DNA from: Paraburkholderia dioscoreae
GTDB lineage: Bacteria; Pseudomonadota; Gammaproteobacteria; Burkholderiales; Burkholderiaceae
Reading direction: 5' to 3'
NCBI RefSeq assembly: GCF_902459535.1
Contig: NZ_LR699554.1
Location: 3,162,001 to 3,226,000, forward strand
DNA length: 64,000 bases
Shown: positions 26,377-35,609 of the stretch, one piece after another
How the letters are laid out: each line of letters begins with the position of its first letter
Position numbering within the stretch: the first letter of the stretch is position 1
Translations under genes and position numbers: made by a program
The notes under the pieces: generated by a model
The model's database searches: none
Told to the model about the DNA's origin: nothing
What the model saw: only the letters and a program-made list of their open reading frames with translations

Positions 26377-28014
26377 CTACGCCGATGGCTTCGCCGCATC
26401 GACGAGATGCCGTCCGAATCGCTGCTTGAGAACCAGTTTCTGGAGCTTCCCCGTGGCGGTCAGCGGCATCTCGGGAACGAATACAACGTCATCCGGAATC
26501 CACCACCTGGCGACCTTGCCCTCGTAGTACGCTAACAATTGTTGCGCGCTCAACGTACTGCCGGCACGCTTTACTACAATCAACACCGGACGCTCGTCCC
26601 ATTTCGGATGCTCGCAACCAATGCAAGCCGCTGATTCGACCTCGGGATGAGACATCGCCACATGTTCGAGTTCGATCGACGAAATCCATTCGCCGCCGGA
26701 CTTGATGACATCTTTGCTTCGATCCGTGATCTGCATATAGCCGTCCGGATCGATCGTCGCAACGTCGCCCGTTGAAAACCAGCCGTCCTCCAGTGCTGTT
26801 TGCCCGGCGCCATAGTAGCGATCCAGCACCCAGTGGCCGCGTGCCATCAGATCGCCCGCCGACTTTCCGTCCCACGGCAGTTCCGCTCCGCCGGACCCGA
26901 CTATCTTCAGATCGATGCCAGGCACGACGCGCCCCTGTTTCGCGTCGATGCACTTCTGCTCCTCCGCGGATTTATCCTGGTAGTCATGCGACGGCGAGCA
27001 TACCGTGCCCAGCGGCGACAGCTCCGTCATACCCCACGCATGCACGGCCTTGATGCCGAGCTCGCGCAACGACGAAGCCAGTTGCGGCGGGCACGCCGAT
27101 CCCCCGACGATTGCACGCTTGAAGTGCGTGCTGTGCTTGCCCGCACGCCGCATGTAGTCGACGAGGCCCAACCAGATAGTCGGCACGCCTGCCGAAAAGG
27201 TGACGCCTTCCTGCTCGAACAGCGTCCACAGCGATTCGCCGTCGAGTTTCGCTCCGGGCAGCACGAGCTTTGCACCCACTAGCGGCGCCGAAAACGGCAA
27301 ACCCCAGGCATTCACATGGAACATCGGCACTACAGGCGCGACGGTGTCCGTCGAGGACAGACAGAGCGTGTCGGGCAACGCCGACCCGTAGGCCATCAGG
27401 CTGAGCGAGCGATGCGAATACAGCACGCCTTTAGGGTTGCCGGTTGTCCCGGACGTGTAGCACAGAACCGCGGCACGCTGTTCGTCGAACCGGGGCCAGT
27501 CGAATTCCTGAGGCTGCGCGCCGATCAGCGTCTCGTAGCTCAGCAGCGGCACAGGGAATGTCTCCGGCAATGCCCGCTCGTCGCACAACATGATCCACTT
27601 CTCCACAAGCGGGCACTGGTGAGCAATCTGCTCGACAAGCGGTGCGAACGACATGTCGAAACAGACGAACCGGTCTTGCGCGTGGTTGATGATGTAGGCG
27701 ATCTGCTCAGTGAAAAGCCGCGGATTGATGGTATGACAGACAGCGCCAATACCGGACACGCCGTAGTACAACTCCATGTGGCGATAGCCGTTCCATGCGA
27801 GCGTGCCGATGCGATCACCGGCTTCGATGCCGTGCGCCGTCAGCGCATTCGCGAGTTGCATGGCGCGGATATGGCAGTCGCGATAGGTGTAGCGGTGGAT
27901 ATCGCCCTCGACACGGCGCGACACGATCTCGACCTTGCTGGAGTGCCGCGCCGCCTGCTGAAGCAACGACGACAACAGTAACGGCGCGTACATCATCTGG
28001 CCAAACAGGTCCAT
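26377..28014 (-). CDS. Long/medium-chain acyl-CoA synthetase (ANL superfamily)
   Basis: A 545-residue AMP-forming acyl-CoA ligase. The P-loop-like YTSGTTGNPKGV, the adenylate motif AWGMTELSPLG, DGWFSTGDVA and the hinge region ITDRSKDVIKSGGEWISS are all present, as is the lysine near PLTATGKLQK. It activates a fatty or alkylthio-propionate-like acid to its CoA ester with ATP. The sequence is near the group annotated as 3-methylthiopropionyl-CoA ligase or medium-chain ligase; the substrate is uncertain. ATG 28014 has GGAG 10 bases upstream and is preferred over the longer frame to 28128. It is divergent from the dehydrogenase at 28397 across a region with a large inverted repeat. Confidence 0.92.
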   Translation of the reverse strand: MDLFGQMMYAPLLLSSLLQQAARHSSKVEIVSRRVEGDIHRYTYRDCHIRAMQLANALTAHGIEAGDRIGTLAWNGYRHMELYYGVSGIGAVCHTINPRLFTEQIAYIINHAQDRFVCFDMSFAPLVEQIAHQCPLVEKWIMLCDERALPETFPVPLLSYETLIGAQPQEFDWPRFDEQRAAVLCYTSGTTGNPKGVLYSHRSLSLMAYGSALPDTLCLSSTDTVAPVVPMFHVNAWGLPFSAPLVGAKLVLPGAKLDGESLWTLFEQEGVTFSAGVPTIWLGLVDYMRRAGKHSTHFKRAIVGGSACPPQLASSLRELGIKAVHAWGMTELSPLGTVCSPSHDYQDKSAEEQKCIDAKQGRVVPGIDLKIVGSGGAELPWDGKSAGDLMARGHWVLDRYYGAGQTALEDGWFSTGDVATIDPDGYMQITDRSKDVIKSGGEWISSIELEHVAMSHPEVESAACIGCEHPKWDERPVLIVVKRAGSTLSAQQLLAYYEGKVARWWIPDDVVFVPEMPLTATGKLQKLVLKQRFGRHLVDAAKPSA

Positions 28015-28396
28015 GTGCTTGTCTCCGGAAGGGTCTTCACTCGCGATGCTCTGGAAGGTATTGATCGCCTGCCTGACAAATAAGGCCAGCCAGCCGCGAG
28101 CATCGCTGAGGGCAGCGTTACGCTGCATCTTTAGTCTATTCTAGATTGGCCCGCTTCATTGAGCACTAGCAAGCTTGGCCGATTCATTGACAGAATCTGC
28201 CATTCCGGGCTTGGGCGAGTCTGCGTGTTCTGCCGATGAAAGAACGGCAGATTTTGTCAATGAAACGGCAGGTTTGGCCATCGGGCGCATGCAGGAGAGG
28301 CAGTAGGATTGGTCGTCCGGGCCACTGCCCACGGCCGAGATTACGGGTTTCATACGGCAGGCCGCATGTTTGCACATCCATACCAAGGAGACGGAG
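28015..28396. promoter_or_regulatory. Divergent promoter region with a 23-bp imperfect inverted repeat
   Basis: Arms at 28183-28205 and 28242-28264 are inverted copies with 21 of 23 positions matching, separated by 36 bases. The octamer TTCATTGA occurs at 28155-28162 and 28183-28190, with its complement at 28257-28264. GAAACGGCAGGTTTG (28262-28276) resembles the palindromic sites of PsrA/FadR-type TetR regulators. The region sits between divergent acyl-CoA ligase and dehydrogenase genes, so a fatty-acid-responsive operator is plausible. Confidence 0.55.
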
Positions 28397-30184
28397 ATGT
28401 ATAGCGCACCCATCAAGGACATGCTGTTCGTGATGAAAGAACTGGCCGGTCTCGAACACATCGCGACGCTGCCGGGCTTCGAAGACGCGAACCTCGACAC
28501 CGCGCAGGCCGTGCTCGAAGAGTCGGCGAAACTGTGCAGCGAAGTGCTGGCACCGCTGAATGTCGAAGGCGATCGCAATCCGAGCAGCTGGAAAGACGGC
28601 GTGGTCACCGCAACGCCTGGCTTCAGGGAAGCGTTCCGGCAGTTCGGCGAAGGCGGTTGGCAAGGCGTGCAGCACCCGCTCGACTACGATGGCCAGGGTT
28701 TGCCCAAGCTGATTGCCACAGCCTGTATCGAGATGCTCAACGCGTCGAATCTGTCGTTCGCGCTGTGCCCGCTGCTCACGGATGGCGCCATCGAGGCGCT
28801 GCTCACGGCGGGCAGCGAGGAGCAGAAACAAACGTACGTGCCCAAGCTCATTTCCGGCGAATGGACCGGCACGATGAACCTGACCGAGCCGCAGGCCGGC
28901 TCCGATCTCGCGCTGGTGCGCACGCGCGCCGAACCGCAGGGCGACGGTTCGTTCAAACTGTTCGGCACGAAGATTTTCATCACGTGGGGCGAGCACGACA
29001 TGGCGAAGAACATCGCGCATCTCGTGCTGGCGCGCACGCCGAACGCACCCGAAGGCGTGAAGGGCATTTCGCTCTTCATCGTGCCGAAGTTTCTCGTCAA
29101 TGAAGACGGTTCGCTCGGCGAGCGCAACGACGTGCATTGCGTGTCGATCGAACACAAGCTCGGCATCAAGGCGAGCCCGACCGCGGTGCTGCAGTTCGGC
29201 GACCACGGCGGTGCGATCGGTCATCTGATCGGCGAGGAAAATCGCGGTCTCGAGTACATGTTCATCATGATGAACGCGGCGCGGTTTGCGGTTGGCATGC
29301 AAGGCATCGGCGTGTCGGATCGTGCTTACCAGAAGGCGGTGGCGTACGCGAAAGACCGCGTGCAAAGCCGTCCGGTGGATGGTTCCGCGAAACAGCCGGT
29401 CGCGATCATTCAGCACCCCGACGTGCGCCGCATGCTCGCGACCATGCGCGGCCTGACCGAGGCGTCGCGTGCGCTGGCTTACGTGGCTGCAGCTCATTGC
29501 GATATCGCGCACCGTCACGCGGACGAAGCCACGCGAGCGGAACATCAGGCGATCTACGAATACCTCGTGCCGATCGTGAAGGGCTGGAGCACGGAACTGT
29601 CGATCGATGTGACGAGCCTCGGCGTGCAGGTGCATGGCGGCATGGGCTTCATCGAGGAAACCGGCGCTGCGCAGTACTACCGCGACGCGCGCATTCTGCC
29701 TATTTACGAAGGCACGACCGCGATTCAGGCCAACGACCTGATCGGCCGCAAGACGGTGCGCGACGGCGGCAAGATAGCGAAGTCGCTGCTCGCCGGAGTG
29801 GCTGAAACGATCGAAGCACTCGGCGCGCAGCAAGGCCCGGCGTTCGAGTCGATGAAGAAGTATCTCGCGCAGGGTCATCGCTCGTTGAGCGCGGTGGTTG
29901 AGTTTGTGGTCGCCAATACGAAGAGTGACCCGAATGCGGTATTCGCCGGCAGCGTGCCGTATCTGAAACTCGCGGGCATCGTGCTCGGCGGCTGGCAGAT
30001 GGCGCGTGCGCTGCTCGTGGCGGCCGGGAAGCGCGACGAAGACCCTTCGTTCTACGGCGCCAAGATCGCGACCGCGCAGTTCTATGCCGAGCACCTGCTG
30101 CCGCTGGCCTCGGCGCTCGAGGCGTCGATTGTCAGCGCGAAGGGTGGCGAGAGCGTGCTGGCGCTGTCTGAAGATCAGTTCTGA
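28397..30184 (+). CDS. Acyl-CoA dehydrogenase (FadE/DmdC-like, 595 residues)
   Basis: A 595-residue FAD-dependent acyl-CoA dehydrogenase of the larger subclass that includes DmdC and many betaproteobacterial FadE enzymes. Central motifs: GTMNLTEPQAGSDLALVRT (FAD/substrate loop), FGTKIFITWGEHD, and VQVHGGMGFIEETGAAQYYRD with PIYEGTTAIQANDLIGRK, whose Glu is the expected catalytic base. The family C-terminal extension is present. It oxidises an acyl-CoA to the 2-enoyl-CoA and passes electrons to ETF. AAGGAGACGGAG directly before ATG 28397 is strong. The stop overlaps the ETF-QO start (TGATG), so the two are coupled, matching their biochemical link. Confidence 0.95.
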   Translation: MYSAPIKDMLFVMKELAGLEHIATLPGFEDANLDTAQAVLEESAKLCSEVLAPLNVEGDRNPSSWKDGVVTATPGFREAFRQFGEGGWQGVQHPLDYDGQGLPKLIATACIEMLNASNLSFALCPLLTDGAIEALLTAGSEEQKQTYVPKLISGEWTGTMNLTEPQAGSDLALVRTRAEPQGDGSFKLFGTKIFITWGEHDMAKNIAHLVLARTPNAPEGVKGISLFIVPKFLVNEDGSLGERNDVHCVSIEHKLGIKASPTAVLQFGDHGGAIGHLIGEENRGLEYMFIMMNAARFAVGMQGIGVSDRAYQKAVAYAKDRVQSRPVDGSAKQPVAIIQHPDVRRMLATMRGLTEASRALAYVAAAHCDIAHRHADEATRAEHQAIYEYLVPIVKGWSTELSIDVTSLGVQVHGGMGFIEETGAAQYYRDARILPIYEGTTAIQANDLIGRKTVRDGGKIAKSLLAGVAETIEALGAQQGPAFESMKKYLAQGHRSLSAVVEFVVANTKSDPNAVFAGSVPYLKLAGIVLGGWQMARALLVAAGKRDEDPSFYGAKIATAQFYAEHLLPLASALEASIVSAKGGESVLALSEDQF

Positions 30185-31875
30185 TGGGCGCAGACAAATC
30201 CATGACCCCCGCAAGTCTCATTGAGCAGTACGGTCCGCGCGAGTCGATGGAATACGACGTCGTGATCGTCGGCGGCGGCCCGGCCGGGCTGTCCGCGGCG
30301 ATCCGCCTGAAGCAGCTGGCGGCGGAACAAGGCGCTGAAATTGGCGTGTGCGTACTGGAAAAAGGCTCGGAGATCGGGGCACATATCCTCTCGGGCGCGG
30401 TGATGGATCCGCGCGCGATGACCGAGCTGATCCCGGACTGGAAGGAAAAAGGCGCACCGCTGACGGTCGACGTGACCGAAGATAAATTCCTGTTCCTGAC
30501 CGAAACCGGTTCGAAGAGCGTACCGGTCTGGGCGTTGCCGGATAACTTCAAAAACCACGGCAACTATGTGATCAGTCTCGCGAACGTCACGCGCTGGCTC
30601 GGTCAGCAGGCTGAAGCGCTGGGCGTTGAAATTTTCCCCGGCTTTCCGGCTGCCGAGATTCTGTACAACGACGATGGCTCGGTCAAAGGCGTCGCAACCG
30701 GCAACCTCGGCATCGGCAAGGACGGCCAGCCGACCGAGAACTTCCAGCTCGGCATGGAGCTGCACGCGAAGTACACGCTCTTCTGCGAAGGCGCGCGTGG
30801 ACACCTGGGCCGTCAGCTGAACGACAGATTCAGGCTGCGCGAAGGCGTCGATCCGCAGGTCTACGGTATCGGCATCAAGGAACTGTGGGAAATCGATCCG
30901 GCGAAGCACAAGCCGGGTCTGGTGATGCACACGGCCGGCTGGCCGCTGGAGAGCGACACCTACGGCGGCTCGTTCCTCTATCACATGGATAACAACCAGG
31001 TGGTGGTGGGCTTCGTGGTGGGCCTGGGTTATACGAATCCGTACCTGTCGCCGTTCGAGGAATTCCAGCGCTACAAAACGCATCCGGCGATCCGCGCGGT
31101 GCTTGAAGGCGGCAAGCGCGTGTCGTACGGCGCAAGGGCGATCACCGCTGGCGGCCTGATGTCGCTGCCGAAACTGGTGTTTCCGGGCGGTGCGCTGGTC
31201 GGCGACGATGCGGGCTTCCTGAACGCATCGCGGATCAAGGGCTCGCACGCGGCAATCAAGACCGGCATGCTGGCGGCTGAAGCGGCATTCGAAGCGGTAC
31301 AGGCAGGCCGCACCAGCGATGAACTCACCGCCTATCCGGAGAGCTTCAAGACCTCGTGGCTGCACACGGAACTGCATCGCGCACGCAACTTCAAGCAGTG
31401 GATGAGCAAGGGCCTGTACCTCGGCACGCTGATGGTGGGCATCGAACAGAAGCTGCTGGGCGGCAATGTGCCGTGGACGCTGCATCATCAGCACTGGGAT
31501 CACGAGATGCTCAAACCGGCTTCGCAATGCAGGCCGATCACCTATCCGAAGCCCGATGGCAAGCTGACGTTCGATCGTCTCTCGTCGGTGTTCATCTCGA
31601 ACACGAACCACGAAGAGAACCAGCCGGCTCATCTGACGCTGAAAGATCCGTCAGTGCCGGTGAATGTGAACTGGCAGACGTATGCGGGTCCGGAGTCGCG
31701 TTATTGCCCGGCGCAAGTGTACGAATTCGTGAAGAACGACGACAACACCGAACGCCTCGTGATCAACGCGCAAAACTGCGTGCACTGCAAGACGTGCGAT
31801 ATCAAGGATCCGACGCAGAACATCGTCTGGGTCACGCCTGAGGGCGGCGGTGGTCCGAACTACCCGAACATGTAA
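30184..31875 (+). CDS. Electron-transfer flavoprotein:ubiquinone oxidoreductase
   Basis: A 563-residue ETF-QO. The N-terminal dinucleotide fold DVVIVGGGPAGLSAAIRLK binds FAD, FVVGLGYTNPYLSPFEEFQ and GGALVGDDAGFLNASRIKG are family motifs, and the C-terminal NCVHCKTCDIKDPTQNIVWV ligates the [4Fe-4S] cluster, with a further Cys in YCPAQVYE. It moves electrons from reduced ETF to ubiquinone at the inner membrane, so it is the electron outlet for the dehydrogenase encoded just upstream (1-base stop/start overlap). The start at 30184 follows from that overlap. Length is normal for the family. Confidence 0.96.
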   Translation: MGADKSMTPASLIEQYGPRESMEYDVVIVGGGPAGLSAAIRLKQLAAEQGAEIGVCVLEKGSEIGAHILSGAVMDPRAMTELIPDWKEKGAPLTVDVTEDKFLFLTETGSKSVPVWALPDNFKNHGNYVISLANVTRWLGQQAEALGVEIFPGFPAAEILYNDDGSVKGVATGNLGIGKDGQPTENFQLGMELHAKYTLFCEGARGHLGRQLNDRFRLREGVDPQVYGIGIKELWEIDPAKHKPGLVMHTAGWPLESDTYGGSFLYHMDNNQVVVGFVVGLGYTNPYLSPFEEFQRYKTHPAIRAVLEGGKRVSYGARAITAGGLMSLPKLVFPGGALVGDDAGFLNASRIKGSHAAIKTGMLAAEAAFEAVQAGRTSDELTAYPESFKTSWLHTELHRARNFKQWMSKGLYLGTLMVGIEQKLLGGNVPWTLHHQHWDHEMLKPASQCRPITYPKPDGKLTFDRLSSVFISNTNHEENQPAHLTLKDPSVPVNVNWQTYAGPESRYCPAQVYEFVKNDDNTERLVINAQNCVHCKTCDIKDPTQNIVWVTPEGGGGPNYPNM

Positions 31876-31924
31876 CTTCCGCACGCGCAAGCTGCGCGCG
31901 TTCAAGTGAATCCAGGAGTTTCAA

Positions 31925-33112
31925 GTGCAGAGAGAAGTTGTTGTTGTCAGCGGTGTGCGTACCGCGATCGGCAAGTTTGGCGGAAGCCTCAAAGACGTTG
32001 CGCCTACCGAACTCGGAGCGCTTGTCGTACGCGAGGTGCTGGCGCGCGCCGACGTTGCGGGAGACAAGGTTGGCCAGGTCGTATTCGGCAATGTGATATC
32101 GACTGAACCCAAAGACTTTTACCTGGCGCGCGTGGCAGCGCTCAACGGCGGTGTCGGCCAAACGACACCGGCGTTCAATGTCAATCGTCTGTGCGGCTCA
32201 GGCTTGCAGGCCATCGTCTCTGCCGCACAATCGATTCTGCTCGGCGATGCCGATATCGCGATCGGGGGTGGCGTGGAAAACATGAGCCGTGCGCCCTACA
32301 TTACGCCCGACGCACGCTTTGGCGCACGAATGGGCGACGCACGCCTGATCGATATGATGCTTGGGGCGTTGAGCGATCCGTTCCACACGGTTCCGATGGG
32401 CGTTACCGCGGAGAATGTCGCAAAGAAGTACGGCATTACGCGTGAGCAGCAGGACGCGCTCGCAGTCGAGTCGCATCGGCGCGCCGCCCATGCAATCGCC
32501 GAGGGGCGCTTCAAGGATCAGATCCTGCCGATAACACGGACCGTGAAAGGCCGGTCCGTCGTATTCGATACCGACGAACATGTGCGTCTGCAACTGGATC
32601 CCGCCGAGCTCTCCGGATTGCGGCCCGTCTTCCAGAAGGAAAACGGCACAGTAACCGCTGGCAACGCATCCGGCCTCAACGACGCGGCGGCCGCTGTTCT
32701 GCTGATGTCGCGTGAAACGGCGGACGCAAGTGGCGTGAAACCGCTGGCCCGGCTCGTGTCATATGCGCATGCCGGCGTCGATCCTCTTTATATGGGCATT
32801 GGCCCGGTGCCCGCAACGCGCCTTGCCCTCCAGCGCGCCGGCCTCGGCATCGGCGATCTCGACGTGATCGAGGCGAACGAGGCCTTTGCTGCGCAAGCCT
32901 GCGCGGTGGCGCAGGAACTCGAATTCGACCCGCACAAGGTCAATCCGAATGGCTCCGGCATTTCGCTCGGTCATCCGATCGGAGCGACGGGTGCGCTGAT
33001 TACCGTCAAGGCGCTATATGAATTGCAGCGTATCAAAGGGCGCTTTGCACTGGTTACGATGTGCATCGGAGGCGGCCAGGGTATTGCGGCTATATTCGAG
33101 AACCTACAATAG
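31925..33112 (+). CDS. bktB: Acetyl-CoA acetyltransferase / beta-ketothiolase (BktB-like)
   Basis: A 395-residue thiolase with all catalytic residues: C90 (NRLCGSGLQA), H350 (GHPIGATG) and C380 (CIGGGQG). It cleaves 3-ketoacyl-CoA in beta-oxidation or condenses two acyl-CoAs. Similarity is to BktB, the broad-specificity ketothiolase of Burkholderiales. The GTG start at 31925 has AGGAG six bases upstream. It is 49 bases after ETF-QO and 34 before the 3-hydroxyacyl-CoA dehydrogenase, so it probably belongs to the same operon. The enoyl-CoA hydratase step is missing from this block. Confidence 0.93.
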   Translation: MQREVVVVSGVRTAIGKFGGSLKDVAPTELGALVVREVLARADVAGDKVGQVVFGNVISTEPKDFYLARVAALNGGVGQTTPAFNVNRLCGSGLQAIVSAAQSILLGDADIAIGGGVENMSRAPYITPDARFGARMGDARLIDMMLGALSDPFHTVPMGVTAENVAKKYGITREQQDALAVESHRRAAHAIAEGRFKDQILPITRTVKGRSVVFDTDEHVRLQLDPAELSGLRPVFQKENGTVTAGNASGLNDAAAAVLLMSRETADASGVKPLARLVSYAHAGVDPLYMGIGPVPATRLALQRAGLGIGDLDVIEANEAFAAQACAVAQELEFDPHKVNPNGSGISLGHPIGATGALITVKALYELQRIKGRFALVTMCIGGGQGIAAIFENLQ

Positions 33113-33146
33113 AGAAATTGTGTTGCGTCACTGACAAGGAATAACC

Positions 33147-33998
33147 ATGACAATCAACACCGTTGGGATAATTGGTGCGGGCACGATGGGCAACGGCATT
33201 GCTCAGGTCGTTGCAGTCGCAGGATTGAAGGTAGTCGTGATCGACGTTACCGAGGCAGCGCTCGCGAAGGGCGTAGCCACGTTGACCGGTAGCCTCGAAC
33301 GGCTGGTAGCCAAGGGAAAGATCGAGGCCGCAGTGAAAGAGGCCGCGCTCTCGCGAATCGAGACGTCCACCGACTATCAACGCCTCGCTACCGTCGACAT
33401 CGTAATTGAAGCCGCCACGGAAAATACCGATCTGAAGATCCGCATCCTGCGGCAGATCGAATCGGTGGCGCGGCCGGACGCGATCATCGCGTCGAATACG
33501 TCGTCGATCTCGATCACCGCGCTCGGAGCGTCGCTTACCGACGCGTCGCGCTTCATCGGCATGCACTTCTTCAATCCGGTGCCGCTCCTGCCGCTCGTCG
33601 AAATCATTCGCGGCGTACAGACCAGCACAGCCACGATTGAAGCCGTGCGTGAGCTAACCGTTAAGCTCGACAAATCGCCGATCAGTGTGAAGAACGCGCC
33701 GGGCTTCGTGGTGAACCGCATTCTGGTGCCGATGATCAACGAAGCGTTCTTCGTGCTCGCCGAAGGCATTGCTACAGCAGAGGAGATCGACCTCGGCATG
33801 CGACTCGGCGCGAATCATCCGATCGGTCCTCTGGCACTCGCGGATCTGATTGGACTTGACGTTTGCCTTTCGGTCCTCGACGTCTTCCTGAAGGACTTCG
33901 GTGATTCGAAGTATCGAGCGAGCCCGTTGCTGCGCGAGTTAGTGGCGGCTGGCCGTCTTGGGCGAAAAGTCGGTCAGGGCGTCTACCGCTACGACTAA
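33147..33998 (+). CDS. 3-hydroxyacyl-CoA (3-hydroxybutyryl-CoA) dehydrogenase
   Basis: A 283-residue NAD-dependent dehydrogenase. The Rossmann motif GIIGAGTMGNGIAQV is at the N-terminus; the catalytic region contains NTSSISITAL and MHFFNPVPLLPLVEI (catalytic His); a C-terminal helical domain follows with GFVVNRILVPMINEAF. It is the single-domain PaaH/Hbd type and interconverts 3-hydroxyacyl-CoA and 3-ketoacyl-CoA. AAGGAA before ATG 33147. Last gene of the beta-oxidation operon, followed by a hairpin at 34034-34077. Confidence 0.95.
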   Translation: MTINTVGIIGAGTMGNGIAQVVAVAGLKVVVIDVTEAALAKGVATLTGSLERLVAKGKIEAAVKEAALSRIETSTDYQRLATVDIVIEAATENTDLKIRILRQIESVARPDAIIASNTSSISITALGASLTDASRFIGMHFFNPVPLLPLVEIIRGVQTSTATIEAVRELTVKLDKSPISVKNAPGFVVNRILVPMINEAFFVLAEGIATAEEIDLGMRLGANHPIGPLALADLIGLDVCLSVLDVFLKDFGDSKYRASPLLRELVAAGRLGRKVGQGVYRYD

Positions 33999-34430
33999 CT
34001 ATTCGGCAGAGCGATCAGCTATTGCCGGAACCAATGGGCGCACTGAGCCGTTATGCCACGAACGGCCTTGCGCCCATCAATAACAAAAATGCGCGCAACC
34101 GCGACGTCAACGCCACGCCGAACAGGTCGCAAATCGTCGCTTTTTAGCGACACGTTACGAGTTGAAAAAGCGGGCCGGTCGTCGATCGGTTAATGTCGAT
34201 TTGCCGCGCCTGCGGCGTCGAACCGCACGCCGACTTGCCGCACGTCGAGGCATCTCCATCGGAAATACGCGGTCGCGTTATTGTTCCTGATTCTGGAAGG
34301 AACCAATCCATATTCTGCGATATGAGGCAAAAAACCGGCCGACTATGCTCCCGGTCACAGCCTCACCCAGCAAGTCTTCGAGGGCATTTGAGGCGGTCAA
34401 ATAATCAATCATACTTAGGACATCCGTCTG
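33999..34430. other. Intergenic region between beta-oxidation operon and porin
   Basis: About 430 bases. It contains the terminator-like nested hairpin (34034-34077) and a small GTCGCT-TTTT-AGCGAC hairpin (34136-34151). The rest is the upstream region of the porin at 34431. No gene supported. Confidence 0.4.
34034..34077 (+). terminator. Nested hairpin after the beta-oxidation operon
   Basis: Outer arms ATGGGCGCA (34034-34042) and TGCGCCCAT (34069-34077) and inner arms GCCGTT (34047-34052) and AACGGC (34061-34066) can form one extended stem. It lies about 35 bases after the 3-hydroxyacyl-CoA dehydrogenase stop. No T run follows, so it may be a weak or factor-dependent terminator. Confidence 0.5.
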
Positions 34431-35579
34431 ATGAAAAAAGTCGTAATCTCCAGTGCCGTAGGTTCACTCTTCGTCCTTGCCGCGTCACCGGCGTTCGCAC
34501 AAAGCTCGGTCACGCTGTATGGTCTCGTCGATACGGCACTCCGATATCAGACGAATGCCGGCCCGGACGGCAAAGACCTGGTCAGCATGACAGTCGGCCC
34601 GGAAACGCATAGCCGTTGGGGCCTGAGGGGCACTGAGGATCTGGGCGGCGGCCTGTCCGCGATCTTCCGCCTTGAAAATGGCTTCGAACTCAACTCTGGA
34701 CAACTTCATCAGGCCAACACGCTGTTCAGCCGGCAAGCGTACGTGGGCCTGTCGAGCGACAAGTACGGCACGCTGACCTTCGGTAATCAATATGCGCCGC
34801 TCTACGACACAATGGGCGATGTGTTCGACCCGTTGACGGTTGGCGACTACTGGCAAGACAGTTGGGCGTGGAATGGTATTGGTCCGTACCTCACGATCAA
34901 CAACTCGGTCAAATACAAGGCATCGTTCAACGGCCTGAGCATTGACGCAATCTACGGCTTCGGCAATCAGGCGGGCGCAGTCGGCCTCGGCAGCACGTAT
35001 GGCGTGGAAGTGACGTATACGCACGGTCCCGCATCGCTCGACGCCGGCTTCCAGCAAACCTCCGTGACGTCCGCCAACGGCAGCCTGGTCAATGGCGCGA
35101 AGATCAACCTGATGCACGTCAGCGGCGCGTACCAGATCACGCCTACCGTACGCCTGTTGGCCGGCTGGTTGCGCGCGCAGGATCGCAGCGGCACCACCGA
35201 CGCCAACATGCAGCAAGCCGGCGCGCCGAAACTGCCGGGCAGCAGCCCGAACCGTATCGACGACACGCTCTACATTGGCGGCAACTGGCAAGCCACAGCC
35301 CCGCTGCTGATCACCGTGGCCGGCTACTACGGCCACGCCCGCAATGCCGAGCGGATCGACGGCACACTCGGTTCGGGTATCAACTACTCCGCCACCGTTC
35401 TCGCCGAATACTCGCTGTCCAAGCATACGGAAGTGTATGGCACCGTGGACTTCGCGCGCGGCAACGGCGCATTTGCCGCCGACTACCCCGGCTCGACCAA
35501 CCCGGCTACCGGCGTGGTCGACACCGTTGGCCGTACCAACAACGTTGGCGCGGCAGTCGGCATCCGCAAAATGTTCTAA
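34431..35579 (+). CDS. Outer-membrane porin (lacks the HPYDNDN segment)
   Basis: A 382-residue general porin. Signal peptide MKKVVISSAVGSLFVLAASP, cleaved near AFAQ, then SSVTLYGLVDTA; the C-terminus is GIRKMF. It differs from the other four porins here: where they carry HPYDNDN or HPLDNDN before the NN(S/A)(V/I)KY strand, this one has SWAWNGIGPYLTINNSVKY. The internal loop region is therefore different and its selectivity may differ. It is the only porin here on the plus strand. ATG 34431; Shine-Dalgarno weak (AGGAC about 13 bases away). Confidence 0.92.
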   Translation: MKKVVISSAVGSLFVLAASPAFAQSSVTLYGLVDTALRYQTNAGPDGKDLVSMTVGPETHSRWGLRGTEDLGGGLSAIFRLENGFELNSGQLHQANTLFSRQAYVGLSSDKYGTLTFGNQYAPLYDTMGDVFDPLTVGDYWQDSWAWNGIGPYLTINNSVKYKASFNGLSIDAIYGFGNQAGAVGLGSTYGVEVTYTHGPASLDAGFQQTSVTSANGSLVNGAKINLMHVSGAYQITPTVRLLAGWLRAQDRSGTTDANMQQAGAPKLPGSSPNRIDDTLYIGGNWQATAPLLITVAGYYGHARNAERIDGTLGSGINYSATVLAEYSLSKHTEVYGTVDFARGNGAFAADYPGSTNPATGVVDTVGRTNNVGAAVGIRKMF

Positions 35580-35609
35580 GGCCGTATGAGACGGATCTGG
35601 CGACGGGCG

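Noticed and set aside
28184..30214. Long 676-residue open frame on the minus strand opposite the acyl-CoA dehydrogenase
   Set aside because: It is an antisense shadow of a gene with full catalytic motifs and a strong ribosome-binding site; the composition is Arg/His-rich without family signal.
30175..31632. 485-residue minus-strand frame opposite ETF-QO
   Set aside because: Shadow of a gene with complete FAD and Fe-S motifs.
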